64,000 nucleotides of DNA from Arenicola marina (Eukaryota > Annelida > Polychaeta > Arenicolidae), in NCBI GenBank assembly GCA_964019135.1, contig OZ025248.1, positions 68,764,119 through 68,828,118 on the forward strand, read 5' to 3'. Both the position numbers and the translations under genes were made by a program. Shown here piece after piece: positions 10,690-25,300 of the stretch (its first letter is position 1; the number at the start of each line of letters is the position of its first letter). Under the pieces are notes generated by a model. That model saw only the letters and a program-made list of their open reading frames with translations, did not search any database and was not told the DNA's origin.

Positions 10690-10985
10690 CTACAGGGGGA
10701 AGGGAGGGGGTGCGGTCCGGTAGACTTAGCATGTGTGGGGGCGTGGGAGGGGGGGGGGTGCGGAGTCCGGCAGACTAAGCATGTGGGAGGTGTCAGGGAG
10801 GGCGGAGGGGGGGCGGTCCGGCAGACTTAGCTTGTGTAGAGGTGTGGGGGGAGGGGTGGGGGTGCGGTCCGGCAGACTTAGCTTGTGTAGAGGTGTGGGG
10901 GGAGGGGGGGGGGTGCGGTCCGGCAGACTTAGCTTGTGTAGAGGTGTGGGAGGAGGGTGGGGGGTGCGGTCCGGCAGACTTAGCA
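10690..10985. repeat. G-rich tandem repeat of about 60 bp (five copies)
   Basis: The unit contains gtgcggtccggcagacttag followed by a G-rich stretch. Length differences between copies come from G runs. Confidence 0.85.
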
Positions 10986-11581
10986 TGCTCGTCTCGGCAG
11001 CAGCGGTTGTTGACCCCTCCCCGGGCGAACCAGGCGCATGTCTCCCAAGAGGTGGCGCTCTGGTAGGGGGGTCAGGTCGCCGGGTCGAGGATAATGATCC
11101 TCAGTGCAATCAGCAGATACAAGCACTTTAAGTGGCTCTCCTCCCACCTCCCCAATCTCTGCCTTACTGGCTCTCTTTCTCTCATTCTGTCTCTATCAGA
11201 TCGCCCTTTTTTCTCTTTTTGTGGTCATATGTCTGGCCCCCTCGGTATTTCTATGGATCTTTTTTCCCGTTCTTTCCTCGGCAGCCATACTCCATTGACT
11301 TACCCCCAACTACAGTTTATTTGACCCTACCCCCCCCCCCCGCTGTCCCTGTAAGACGCTCGCCCCGTGTCATTAGCCCCAGACGATTCCGAACAAATGC
11401 AGGGGTCATTAAAGTGGGTTGTCCGCGGCCGGACTGCTGGGGGTGATTGCTCCCCGGGGTAATTACAGAAATGACAGGGTCAAAAGGGGGTAGAGGGTAT
11501 TAACGGTGCGGGGTCAACCCTCCCCAGCCTCTCATTGATGGATGCTTCAACAACAACAAATGTCGCTCATCAATGTTCAAG
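10986..11581. other. Spacer, nothing recognised
   Basis: Includes pyrimidine-rich stretches around 11170-11340. No exon could be supported. Confidence 0.35.
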
Positions 11582-14500
11582 GGGGTACACTGTACACACA
11601 CCATGTGGGGTGAAGGGGTACACTGTACACACACCATGTGGGGTGAGGGGGTACACTGTACACATACCATATGGGGTGAGAGGGTACACTATACACATAC
11701 CATGTGGGGTGAAGGAGTACATTGTATACACACCATGTGGGGTGAGAGGGTACACTGTGCACATACCATATGGGGTGAGAGGGTACACTGTACACACACC
11801 GTGTGGGGTGAGGGGGTACTCTGTACACACACCATGTGGGGTGAGGGGGTACCCTGTACACACACCATGTGGGGTGAGGGGGTACCCTGTACACACACCA
11901 TGTGGGGTGAGGGGGTACACTATACACATACCATGTGGGGTGAGGGGGTACCCTGTACACACACCATGTGGGGTAAGGGGGTACACTGTACACACACCAT
12001 GTGGGGTGAAAAGGTACACTGTACACACACCATGTGGGGGGAGAGGGTACACTGTACACACACCATGTAGGGTGAGAGTGTACATTGTACACACACCATG
12101 TGGGGTGAGGGGGTACACTGTACACACACCATGTGGGGTGAGGGGGTACCCTGTACACACACCATGTGGGGTGAGGGGGTACACTATACACATACCATGT
12201 GGGGTGAGGGGGTACCCTGTACACACACCATGTGGGGTGAGGGGATACACTGTATACACACCATGTGGGGTGAGGAGGTACACTGTACACACACCATGTG
12301 GGGTGAGGAGGTACACTGTACACACACCATGTGGGGTGAGAGGGTACACTGTACACACACCATGTGGGGTGAGAGGGTACTCTGTACACACACCATGTGG
12401 CGTGAGGGGGTACACTGTACACACACCATGTGGGGTGAGGGGGTACATTGTACACACACCATGTGGGGTGAGGGGGTACACTGTACACGCACCATGTAGG
12501 GTGAGGGGGTACAGTGTACACACGCCATGTGGGGTGAGAGGGTACACTGTACACACACCATGTGGGGTGAAGGAGTACATTGTATACACACCATGTGGGG
12601 TGAGGGGGTACCCTGTACACACACCATGTGGGGGGAGAGGGTACACTGTACACACACCATGTGGGGTGAGGGGGTACACTGTACACACCATGTGGGGTGA
12701 GGGGGTACACTGTACACACACCATGTGGGGTGAGGGGGTACACTGTACACACACCATGTGGGGTGAGGGGGTACCCTGTACACACACCATGTGGGGTGAG
12801 GGGGTACCCTGTACACACACCATGTGGGGTGAGGGGGTACACTATACACTTACCATGTGGGGTGAGGGGGTACACTGTACACACACCATGTGGGGTGAAG
12901 GGGTACACTGTACACACACCATGTGGGGTGAGGGGGTACACTGTACACACACCATGTGGGGTGAGGGGGTACAGTGTACACACGCCATGTGGGGTGAGAG
13001 GGTACACTGTACACACACCATGTGGGGTGAGGGGGTACACTGTATACACACCATGTGGGGTGAGGGGGTACATTGTACAGACACCATGTGGGGTGAGGGG
13101 GTACACTGTACACACACCATGTGGGATGAGGGGGTACACTGTACACATACCATGTGGGGGGAGAGGGTACACTGTACACACACCATGTGGGGTGAAGGGG
13201 TACACTGTACACACACCATGTGGGGTGAGGGGGTACACTGTACACACACCATGTGGGGTGAAGGGGTACACTGTACACACACCATGTGGGGTGAGGGGGT
13301 ACACTGTACACACACCATGTGGGGGGAGAGGGTACACTGTACACACACCATGTGGGGTGAGGGGGTACACTGTACACACACCATGTGGGGTGAGGGGGTA
13401 CACTGTACACACACCATGTGGGGTGAGCGGGTACACTATACACATACCATGTGGGGTGAAGGAGTACATTGTATACACACCATGTGGGGTGAGAGGGTAC
13501 ACTGTGCACATACCATATGGGGTGAGAGGGTACACTGTACACACACCATGTGGGGTGAGGGTGTACATTGTACACACATCATGTGAGGTGAGAGGGTACA
13601 CTGTACACACACCATGTGGGGTGAGAGGGTACTCTGTACACACACCATGTGGGGTGAGGGGGTACACTGTACACACACCATGTGGGGTGAGAGGGTACTC
13701 TGTACACACACCATGTGGGGTGAATAGGTACACTGTACACACACCATGTAGGGTGAGAGGGTACTCTGTACACACACCATGTGGGGTGAATAGGTACACT
13801 GTACACACACCATGTAGGGTGAGAGGGTACACTGTACACAAACCATGTGGGATGAGGGGGGTACACTGTACACACACCATGTGGGGTGAGAGGGTACTCT
13901 GTACACACACCATGTGGGGTGAGGGTGTACATTGTACACACATCATGTGAGGTGAGAGTGTACATTGTACACACACCATGTGGGGTGAGGGGGTACACTG
14001 TACACGCACCATGTAGGGTGAGAGGGTACTCTGTACACACACCATGTGGGGTGAGGGGGGTACACTGTACACACACCATGTGGGGTGAGAGGGTACTCTG
14101 TACACACACCATGTGGGGTGAGGGTGTACATTGTACACACATCATGTGAGGTGAGAGTGTACAGTGTACACACGCCATGTGGGGTGACGGGGTACACTGT
14201 ACACGCGCTATGTGGGGTGAGAGGGTACAGTGTACACAGGCCATGTGGGGTGAGAGGGTACACTGTACACACACCATGTGGGGTGAGGGGATACACTGTA
14301 CACACACCATGTGGGGTGAGAGGGTACTCTGTACACACACCATGTTGGGTGAGGGGGTACACTGTACACACATCATGTGGGGTGAGAGGGTACACTGTAT
14401 ACACACCATGTGGGGTGAGGGGGTACTCTGTACACACACCATGTGGGGTGAGGGGGTACACTGTACACACACTATGTGAGGTGAGAGTGTAGATTGTACA

Positions 14501-14768
14501 CACATCATGTGAGGTGAGAGTGTACATTGTACACACACCATGTGGCGTGAGGGGTACACTGTACACGCACCATGTAGGGTGAGAGGGTACACTGTACACA
14601 AACCATTTGGGATGAGGGGGGTACACTGTACACACACCATGTGGGGTGAGAGGGTACTCTGTACACACGCCATGTGGGTTGAGGGTGTACATTGTACACA
14701 CATCATGTGAGGTGAGAGTGTACATTGTACACACACCTTGTGGGGATGAGGGGGTACACTGTACACGT
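11582..14768. repeat. 33-bp minisatellite (about 96 copies)
   Basis: The unit is gtacactgtacacacaccat with gtggggtgaggggg. It contains the short palindrome GTACA-C-TGTAC. The unit length is a multiple of three, so all frames can stay open for hundreds of codons; these frames are not genes. Runs of variant units recur (near 11.65-11.78 kb and 13.43-13.53 kb), showing block duplication within the array. Confidence 0.97.
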
Positions 14769-16439
14769 TGCGACCAAATCCCCTATTTTCGTATGTGCAT
14801 ACGTTTTATATGTAAGTTTGTATGATTGTAGCCATTTTTTCTCGATACTGGCGACGTCTCGTGTCTGCATCCATCGAGATTTTACTACTTGTTGACGGGT
14901 CAAGGTCAAAGGTCAATGTCATTATCCAGAAGAAAAACGTTCGGTTGTCTGCAATTTCTTGAATATTTGTCTCAGCGACTCGAGACTTGCATCAATATGT
15001 TCTACTAACACCTGTATGTAACGGAGTGTTATTTAATTTACTAAATACAACAAACATAAATTATATATATACTTAATATTAAACTTTCTACATAATTTTT
15101 AATCAGGGGCCCTACTCCCGGTTTTCTGGCTGTCGATCGTGTATTGGCAAAGCGCGCCGGATCGATCTCAACTTTGACAGACTAACTTTTCTATAAATGT
15201 CCAGAATTTAATCGACTATATACGCGTCTTATATTTGGCCAGATCTACCGCCGTGCCGGTCTAGATAGGCATGGTAAAAACGTCGTAAAAAAAGAAAAAA
15301 AAATCTGCAGCATGTCGCTTCCGGTTCCGGTTCCTATGCCAGTGAAAGGTGCCCCCGCCAACATGGTGCGTCTCCCTGTCCTAACTTGGGGTACCATTCC
15401 AACTTGGCATGACCCTTTCGGGTGCCTACCCTCCCGTAACTTAAGGTTCCATACCCAACTTGGGGTGTGCCCCCTCCCCTAACTCAGGATGTCTCCCCTC
15501 CTCTAACTTTAACGCCCCAACTTGGTTTGTGGACCACCCATCGCGCACGTGCCGGCCTACGACCCCCCTGCCAGGTCGCTCTACAGAGGTAGGGGCTGAT
15601 CTAGGAATTGGAAAAGGGTGAAGGTCAATGATAACGTTCGATTGGGAACGGGGGGGGGGTTAAACCGCCCACCCCTTGGGGGTGGTCCTTGGTGACATGT
15701 ATTAATGAAATTTCAGATTTGATGGAGATGAAATAATCCATTATTGGTCGTGGTGGAAGAAACAATTTTGCCTTCCTAACCCCTACCAAAACTCGTCGAC
15801 AATCAATTGAATTGCGAATATCGGACCATGTATTGCAAAGTATTGCGTAGAAACTTTAATATTAATGATATGTTATCTATGTTTGTTCTATTTTGTAGAT
15901 TAAATCACTCTCTATCACTCACACTAGAAATATGGGTATTTAGGTCACAATCCGTAGTGCGTGTCTCAACTGCCTCGCCTCCCTGTCATTTCCTTTATGT
16001 AAACATACGTTGCTTCTTGCTGGGGTTAAGAGGGCTTAAGTCACCTAAGCTACCCCCTTGAAATATATGTCCCACTCGCTAGATTTTAGTATATTTTGAA
16101 AATGCCACTCCTAGACACCTTACTATTGCAATTTATTTTAGGTATATCCCTAGGCTGCCCGAACTATTGTTAAAGGTCGCTATCTATGATAATAAGGAAT
16201 GAAAAACAACCTCATTTTACGTACAAGGTTACGCTCAGATCACCCAAAAAAGCTTCCGATGAGCAGTTCCATGTACGTTATACCCAAAACAAGAAAGAAA
16301 TGGCGATTGCACGTCTAAATTTCGTTTCCATGGCAACGGAAAATGAGACCAATGCTAGATCTGTGACAGTCAGACAAGGGAGGCGCACGACCTCTGGTAC
16401 ATCCTGAGACAAGGGGACATACGGGCCACCCCCCCCCCT
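14769..16439. other. Spacer of about 1.7 kb, nothing recognised
   Basis: Mixed A+T-rich and C-rich unique sequence. A frame of 73 codons at 16186-16407 has no recognised domain and no splice context. I see no RNA gene. Confidence 0.4.
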
Positions 16440-16760
16440 CCGGGTGACACTCCACCCCCGGTCACACCAACCTCGGTCACCCCACCCCCGGTCACACCCC
16501 ACTCACGGTCACACCCCTCCATCAATCACAACCCACCCCCGGTCACACCCCACCCCGGGTCACACCCCACCCCCGGTCCCAGCCCACCCCCGGTCACACC
16601 CCAACCCCGATCACATCCCACTCCCGCTCACTCCCAAATCACCGTCATACCCCACCCCCGATCACACCCCACCCCCGGTCATACCCCACCATCGGTCACA
16701 CCAACCCCGGTCACACCCCACTCCCGGCCACACCCCACCCCCGATCACTCCCCGCCCCCC
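16440..16760. repeat. C-rich 17-bp repeat
   Basis: The unit is close to cccacccccggtcacac, with several imperfect copies. Confidence 0.8.
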
Positions 16761-17738
16761 TCTCTCACCCTCCCCGATCCGCCCACTCACACCTCACCTG
16801 CCCGCAGATCCCCCAAATGGCCTGATTAGGCCCTCGATGTCCTTGCGCATAGTTCCGGTCGCTGTGGTGACCCTGGCACGGGATCCGATGGCTGGTTTTG
16901 CAGGGACGCCGATCGCTCGCCTCACAACACTTGGCGACTCTAATCCACTTGATGGGCAGGGCGGGCAGGGGACACGTTCCCATTAGTAACGACAGACGGC
17001 ACGGGCTCTCTCAGGGACACAAAGCCCGCACGCTTCCTGTCCCCTCGCTGCACGAATGTCCTCCTGTTCCTACGGCTTTTTATCTGTTTTGTCTGTCTCT
17101 GTTTTGTGGTCGGGGCCAGCACGTGGTAGGGACACTTGTTACTGCGTCACCGCCAGATAAAACTGGGTACTCTCCAGGCACCACAAAGCACAAATTACGT
17201 CTAGTGGACTTCCCTTGTTTATGACTTCTATAAGCTGCGATGCTGCTTCCAATGAGCTTCAGATTATAGTTATTATTATCAAATTATGTGACCATGCAAT
17301 GGTATTTCTCTTCCACATCCGCTGCCCCTTTTAGACCCCCCCACCCCCCCTCCGCACTCCCTTCCAGCTACCTCCCCCCAACTATCTCTGCTTCGCCTGG
17401 CGAACTTTCGCAACGATGTTTGTGTTATTTCATAACCCGCGATGGGCCCTGCTGCATGGACCGGGACCTACTGACGACGTGCCCGTGAGGTAGCAGGCGA
17501 CAGGCATCCTTCCTTCTACACCGGTATAACCTCATTTCATAACACTGTCGAAAAAATCAACCCGAGTAACGTATAATTGGCTGTATAATATAGCGGTTAT
17601 TTTATAGCTTGTGATTTCTTGGTGTATTAACAACGGCGAAGAAAACAGTGGCACTTTTGGGAAGGTGCCTAACAGCCATATTATTTGGTGCTGGTCTTAA
17701 GGCAATGAAGTGTGACACGGTCTCTTGTTTGAAGTGTC
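16761..17738. other. Spacer between the convergent genes' 3' sides
   Basis: Unique sequence without supported exons. C runs occur near 17335. The region lies beyond the likely poly(A) site of the C1q gene. Confidence 0.35.
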
Positions 17739-17744
17739 TTTATT
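17739..17744 (-). terminator. Polyadenylation signal of the C1q-domain gene
   Basis: AATAAA on the minus strand, about 395 bases after the stop codon at 18137. It is the first canonical signal on that strand after the coding region. Confidence 0.5.
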
Positions 17745-18016
17745 CTTTAACATTGGGCAGTCAAGTACATTCGGGGCTATGATGTCGCCTGACTTCCTGG
17801 TGTCCATGGGAATCTTTCCAAATTGTCCAAATGCTTGAAAGAAAGCAGCGACAAATTATTTGGTGATAGATGGTTGGGTGGCTGCTGTTTGCAATATTCT
17901 GTCAAAGGAATATATATATATTATATGATTCGAACTGGCCAAAAGTTGCATTCGCTATGAATTTGGAAGGCAAAATACTTTACCTCACCTATCAAAGATC
18001 TGAGGACCACCCCTCT

Positions 18017-18080
18017 GGGTGACCCCGCATGACCCCGCGTGACTCCGCGTTATCTCGCGTGACCCCGCGTGACCCCGCAT
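18017..18080. repeat. Short 10-11-bp repeat downstream of the C1q gene stop
   Basis: Repeats of gaccccgcgt and gaccccgcat lie in the presumed 3' UTR of the minus-strand gene. Confidence 0.6.
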
Positions 18081-18136
18081 GGCCCCCAACAAGAGCAGGA
18101 CATTCGCCCCCGCCCCCGCCCCTCCACTGGAGAGCG

Positions 18137-19356
18137 TTAATCGGCGGACACGATGAAACCGAGGAAGGTCGTCTGTCTCCCGGAATCACTGTAGCTGGTT
18201 TGATTTGCCTGCAGCGTGATCCGGAGCGACGTCCCGGCGTCCAGGTGGAGCAGAATGCCCCTGGAGAGGGTGTCCTGGTACCGGTTGTAGGGAGTCTCCC
18301 GGTAGATGTTGGTCGGGAACTGGTCCAGCGGGTCGATGACCAGGGCCAGGTTGAGGCCGTAGGCCGTACCCTCGTAGCCGTACATCGCTGACGTCATCCG
18401 GATGAAGTACACGCCGGAAGTGACGATGGTGACGCGGTCCGTGGCCGTGTTGTACACGTTGTTCAGGTTGGTGAGGACGATCTGGAAGTCGAGGGGGTCG
18501 AGCGGGATGGTGCTGCCAGCCGTCTGGATCACGTTGCTCTGGACGCACCAGGCGTCCTGGGTCGGCACCTTGGAGTCGTACTGGAAGCCGGAGAATGCCG
18601 TCATGGTGCCGTCGCTGTTGGCGGCCAGGCCGTCCTGTAGGACCACCTGCACGGTCTCGCCCTGTAGAAGCGGGACCAGGATGGCGGTGCTGATGATGTC
18701 CTTGCCGTTGTGGGTGCTGCTGGCTCGCCACAGCTCCCCCTGGTTTCCCGTCGCCGAGGCGATGAACTGGACCCGGACACTGCGGTTAGCGCTCAGCCCG
18801 ATGTTGGTGGTCAGGTAGTACGTGCCGGCCACGGGCGCCGTGAAGCGGCTGTTCGAGGCAGTGTACGCACTCCCTACGTTCACCAGCACGTCGTCGAAAG
18901 GGATTGCCGCAAAGGCGGTGGAGAAATCTCCTTCGTAGGCGGCGCTGAAGGCGACCACCGTGTTCATGTACTCCTCAAGGGCAAAGCCGGCCAGCGACAC
19001 CTGGCGGAAGTTGTCGGAGTAGACTCCGCTGTTGACGGCGTTGCTGGTGTCCATGACGCTACCGACGTCCAGCGGCGTGATGAAATCCCTGGAGAGTGTG
19101 TCGATGGTGTGGACGGTGCTGCTGCGGATGAGGCTGGTGAGGGCGTTGGTGGCCGAGGTCTTTATGTTGACCTGGGTCCCTGCCAGCGCCCCGCCGCTCA
19201 TGTGGAAGAAGTAGGTCCCGGTGACCGGGGCCACGTAGGAGTCGTTAGAAGCCACCCAGCTGCCGCCCCCATTGTACACGATCGAGTCGTAGGGCAGTCC
19301 CGCCACCGGGGCGCTCCAGCTGGTCGTCCTGGCAACGCAGAAGGCGGAAGTGCGCG
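18137..19356 (-). CDS. C1q gene exon 4: three C1q domains
   Basis: It encodes residues 253-658 and ends with TAA at 18139-18137. The acceptor is cgcctttgcag. Each domain has the C1q-type opening (AFCVARTTS, VVAFSAAYEG, AWCVQSN), the central APVTGTYFFHMSGG or APVAGTYYLTTNIG strand, and the closing AGFAL, FSGFQY or FLGFIVSAD. The third domain is the most divergent. One exon holding three domains suggests duplication before or without intron gain. Confidence 0.88.
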
Positions 19357-22300
19357 CTGCAAAGGCGAAAGAAACCGACACGTTTGTAAAGTGACAGCGA
19401 AAAAAAATGTTCTGTGACAACCATGTTATACACAACCTCGTCACGTGACAACTGCGTATTGTGACAACCGCGTCATGTGACAACCTCGTCATGTGACAAC
19501 CTCGTCATGTGACAACTGCGTCATGTGACAACCTCGTCAGGTAACAACTACGTCATGTGACAACCTCGTCACGTGACAACCGCGTCATGTGACAACCGCG
19601 TCATGTGACAAGCTCGTCATGTGACAACCGCGTCAGGTGACAACTGCGTCATGTGACAACCTCGTCATGTAACAACTGCGTCATGTGACAACCTCGTCAG
19701 GTAACAACTACGTCATGTGACAACCTCGTCACGTGACAACCGCGTCATGTGACAACCGCGTCATGTGACAACCTCGTCATGTGACAACCTCGTCAGGTGA
19801 CAACTGCGTCATGTGACAACCTCGTCATGTGACAACCGCGTCATTTGACAACTGCGTCATGTGACAACCGCGTCATGTGACAGCCGCATCATGTTACAAC
19901 CTCGTCATGTGGCAACTGCATCATGTGACAACCTCCTCAGGTGACAACCTCGTCATGTGACAACCTCGTCACGTGACAAACGCGTCATGTGACAACCGCG
20001 TCATGTGACAACCTCGTCATGTGGCAACTGCATCATGTGACAACCTCCTCAGGTGACAACCTCGTCATGTGACAACCTCGTCACGTGACAAACGCGTCAT
20101 GTGACAACCGCGTCATGTGACAACCTCGTCATGTGACAACCGCGTCAGGTGACAACCGCGTCAGGTGACAACTGCGTCATGTGACAACCTCGTCATGTGA
20201 CAACCGCGTCATTTGACAACTGCGTCATGTGCCAACCGCGTCATGTGACAGCCGCGTCATGTTACAACCTCGTCATGTGGCAACTGCATCATGTTACAAC
20301 CTCGTCAGGTGACAACTGCGTCATGTGACAACCTCGTCAGGTGACAACTGCGTCATGTGACAACCTCGTCATGTGACCACCGCGTCATGTGACAAATTCG
20401 TCAGGTGACAACTGCGTCATGTGACAACCTCGTCAGGTGACAACTGCGTCATGTGACAACCTCGTCAGGTGACAACTGCGTCATGTGACAACCTCGTCAT
20501 GTGACAACCGCGTCATGTGACAACCGCGCCATGTGACAGCTGCGTCATGTTACAACCTGTCGCGTGACGGTCACGCGGCAAGCCCGTGACAAACGCGACG
20601 CATGTGACAATTACGATAACAATATGGTCAGCTGAGCGAGGGGTCAGGTGACAACTGCGTCATATGATAAAGGCGTCATGTGTCAACCGCGTCATGCGTC
20701 AACCGCTTATTATGACAACCGCGCCATGTGACAAATTTGCAGCAAAAGTTAGTAGAGTAATCGACTACCTGACAGTGGCGCTGTCGTGGGCTCTGGCGTT
20801 GGCGTTGTTGTTGGTGGTGGCGGTGGCGCTGTGGTGGGCTCTGGCGGTGGCGCTGTCGTGGGTGGTGGCGGTGGCGCTGTCGTGGGTAGTGGCGGCGGCG
20901 CTGTCGTGGGTAGTGGCGGTGGCGCTGTGGTGGGCTCTGGCGGTGGCGTTGTAGTTCGTGGTGGTGGCGGTGGCGCTGTGGTGGGCTCTGGCGGTGGCGT
21001 TGTGGTTGGTGGTGGTGGCGGTGGCGCTGTGGTGGGCTCTGGCGGTGGCGTTGTGGTTGGTGGTGGTGGCGGTGGCGCTGTCGTGGGCTCTGGCGGTGAC
21101 GTTGTGGTTGGTGGTGGTGGCGGTGGCGCTGTGGTGGGCTCTGGCGGTGGCGTTGTGGTTGGTGGTGGTGGCGGTGGCGCTGTGGTGGGCTCTGGCGGTG
21201 GCGTTGTGGTTGGTGGTGGTGGCGGTGGCGCTGTGGTGGGCGGTGGCGCAGGCGTGGATGTCGTGCTAACTGCATCCCGCCAGTAATTATGATCAATTAT
21301 GGACGTAGCAGAGGTAATAACAATATGGAAGGGACAATGGTGATAACAATATGGAAGGAACAATGGTGATAACAATATAGAAGGAAGACTGGTGTTAACA
21401 ATATGGAAGGAAGACGGGTGATAACAATATGGAAGGAACAATGGTGATAACAATATGGAAGGAACAATGGTGATAACAATATGGAAGGAACAATGGTGAT
21501 AACAATATGGAAGGAAGACTGGTGATAACAATATGGAAGGAACAATGGTGATAACAATATGGAAGGGACAATAGTGATAATAATATGGAAGGAAGACTGG
21601 TGATAACAATATGGAAGGAAGACTGGTGATAACAATATGGAAGGAACAATGGTGATAACAATACGGAAGGGACAATGGTGATAACAATATGGAAGGAACA
21701 ATGGTAATAACAATATGGAAGGAACAATGGTGATAACAATATGGAAGGAACAATGGTGATAACAATATGGAAGGAACAATTGTGATAACAATATGTGAGG
21801 AACAATGGTGATAACAATATGGAAGGAACAATGGTGATAACAATATGGAAGGAACAATGGTGATAACAATATGGAAGGAACAATGGTGATAACAATATGG
21901 AAGGAACAATGGTGATAACAATATGTGAGGGACAATGGTGATAACAATAGGGAAGGAACAATGGTGATAACAATATGGAAGGGACAATGGTGATAACAAT
22001 ATGGAAGGAACAATGGTGATAACAATATGGAAGGAACAATGGTGATAACAATATGGAAGGAACAATGGTGATAACAATATGGAAGGAACAATGGTAATAA
22101 CAATATGGAAGGAACAATGGTGATAACAATATGTGAGGGACAATGGTGATAACAATATGGAAGGAACAATGGTGATAACAATATGGAAGGAACAATGGTG
22201 ATAACAATATGGAAGGAACAATGGTAATAACAATATGGAAGGAACAATGGTGATAACAATATGGAAGGGACAATGGTGATAACAATATGGAAGGAACAAT

Positions 22301-25300
22301 GGTAATAACAATATGGAAGGAACAATGGTGATAACAATATGGAAGGAACAATGGTGATAACAATATGGAAGGAACAATGGTGATAACAATATGGAAGGAA
22401 CAATGGTAATAACAATATGGAAGGAACAATGGTGATAACAATATGTGAGGGACAATGGTGATAACAATATGGAAGGAACAATGGTGATAACAATATGGAA
22501 GGAACAATGGTGATAACAATATGGAAGGAACAATGGTAATAACAATATGGAAGGAACAATGGTGATAACAATATGGAAGGAACAATGGTGATAACAATAT
22601 GGAAGGAACAATGGTAATAACAATATGGAAGGGACAATGGTGATAACAATATGGAAGGAACAATGGTGATAATGATATATGAGGAACAATGGTGATAATG
22701 ATATATGAGGAACAATGGTGATAACAATATGGAAGGAACAATGGTAATAACAATATGGAAGAAACAATGGTGATAACAATATGTGAGGGACAATGGTGAT
22801 AACAATATGGAAGGGACAATGGTGATAACAATATGGAAGGGACAATGGTGATAATGATATATGAGGAACAATGGTGATAACAATATGGAAGGGACAATGG
22901 TGATAACAATATGGAAGGGACAATGGTGATAGCAATATGTGAGGAACAATGGTGATAACAATATGGAAGGAACAATGGTGATAACAATATGGAAGGAACA
23001 ATTGTGATAACAATATGGAAGGAACAATTGTGATAACAATATGGAAGGAACAATTGTGATAACAATATGGGAGGAACAATGGTGATAACAATATCATAGG
23101 AACAATGGTGATAACAATATGGAAGGAACAATGGTGATAACAATATCATAGGAACAATGATGATAACAATATGGAAGGAACAATGGTGATAACAATATGT
23201 GAGGGACAATGGTGATAACAATATCATAGGAACAATGGTGATAACAATATGGAAGGAACAATGGTGATAACAATATGGAAGGAACAATTGTGATAATGAT
23301 ATGGGAGGAACAACGGTGATAACAATATCATAGGAACAATGGTGATAACAATATGGAAGGAACAATGGTGATAACAATATCATAGGAACAATGATGATAA
23401 TAATAAGAGATGAACAAGTCAAATTTATCAATGCAGATATTTCCGCTCTGACAATCACGTGAGTTGACACGCACGGGTTGATACAGGTACTGACTACTGG
23501 TGTTACCTAACCACCGGTATGACAGCTTGTCTTGTAATTCCTTCTTTGTAATGCGCATTAAACTGCCGGCTAGCATTTTAGATTGATCAATTTGGTTTAA
23601 ATGTACCCAGATACGCTTTATCCGCATGACTCTGTGAGATTTAAGAATATCTTGGCCTACACATGCGCAGTCCATCCATCCGCAATAGGCCTACTAACGT
23701 CTACGGTGTTTCTTTTAACTTTACGTGGTTTATCGTCCAACACGAATTTTGCAATATCGTCATTTACCATTTGAACGAAACGTATATTCTTCTGGGACGA
23801 ATACAATGGCCATGACGCACGATAGAAGTGGCAAGGCTAACCTTACGGGCTCTGATCTTCCCTTGTACCAGGGCAATATCATGGCCACACAGCAATGCAA
23901 ACACACCGGCATATATTTCGTCTTATATACAGATATATGGTAGCACGTTGGTCTTCTCCAAGTAGGCCTTCAAATTCGAGGGGTTTAATTACCTAGTGCC
24001 AGCAAAAGGGACACGGACTTCAGTATACAGCTTTGTCTAGTGTTTGTCATGGCTTGTTGATTGTGTATGATTCTAATTTACCATAGAAGTGACAGGCCTG
24101 TAACATTCTATTCATCAGTGTGTGGACCGGTTTTGTGTAAGGAGCTGACCAGAGACCATATATCAAGAAACTCATTACATCGAAACCAGCTTTTATCATT
24201 TTGGAAAGCAACTCATTTGCGCTGCAGTTCACCCAAAGAGTTACTTCTGCTACGCTACCAGCTCACCCAATGAGTTACTTCTGAACAGTTAGCTGATCTG
24301 ATTATCTGAACAACTAAAGGGTTAACTCTGATTCCATGAACACCTAAAGGGTTAACTCTATGATTACCTATACAACTAAAGGGTTAACTCTATGATTACC
24401 TATACAACTAAAGGGTTAACTCTATGATTACCTATACAACTAAAGGGTTAACTCTGATTATACGAACACCTAAAGGGTTAATTCTATGATTACCTGAACG
24501 CCTAAAGGGTTAAGTCTATGATTACCTGAACAACTAAAGGGTTAACACAGATTCCATGAACACCTTAAGGGTTAAGCCTATGACTACCTGAACACCTACA
24601 GGGGTAACCCTTCATGATTAAGTGAACACCTAAAGGGTTGAATCTATGATTACCTGAACACCAAAAGGGTTGACACCATGAATACCTGAACAACTAAAGG
24701 GTTAACACCATGATTACCGGAACACCTACAGGTTCACTCTACGATTACCTGAACACCTAAACGGTTAACTCTATGATTCCTTAACCAACTAAAGGGTTAA
24801 CACCATAATTACCTGAACACCTAAAGGGTTACCACCATAATTACCTGAACATCTAAAGGGTTAACATCATAATTACATGAACACCTAAAGGGTTAACACC
24901 ATAATTACATGAACACCTAAAGGGTTAACACCATAATTAACTGAACACCTAAAGGGTTAACACCATAATTACCTGAACATCTAATGGGTTAACATCATAA
25001 TTACCTGAACACTAAAGAGTTAACACCATAATTACCTGAACATCTAAAGGGTTAACACCATAATTACATGAACATCTAAAGGGTTAACATCATAATTACA
25101 TGAAGACCTAAAGGGTTAACACCATAATTACATGAACACCTAAAGGGTTAACACCATAATTACCTGAACACCTAAAGGGTGCACATCATAATTACCTGAA
25201 CACCTAAAGGGTTAACACCATAATTACCTGAACACCTAAAGGGTTAACACCATAATTACCTGAACATCTAATGGGTTCACATCATAATTACCTGAACACC

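Noticed and set aside
11535-14766. Several frames of 160-850 codons on both strands
   Set aside because: They are produced by a 33-bp repeat without stops. All frames are similarly open and the peptides are simple repeats with no start or splice context.
11582-14768. Steroid-receptor-like palindrome (GTACA-C-TGTAC)
   Set aside because: The half-sites are one base apart where receptor elements need three, and the sequence does not match the consensus halves.
16186-16407. 73-codon frame
   Set aside because: No domain, no conserved-looking composition and no splice or poly(A) context.
20749-23470. Minus-strand frames of 580-780 codons rich in Tyr, Cys, His and Leu
   Set aside because: They arise from the 26-bp intron array. 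Only the Pro/Thr part at 21269-20769 has splice sites in phase with neighbouring exons.
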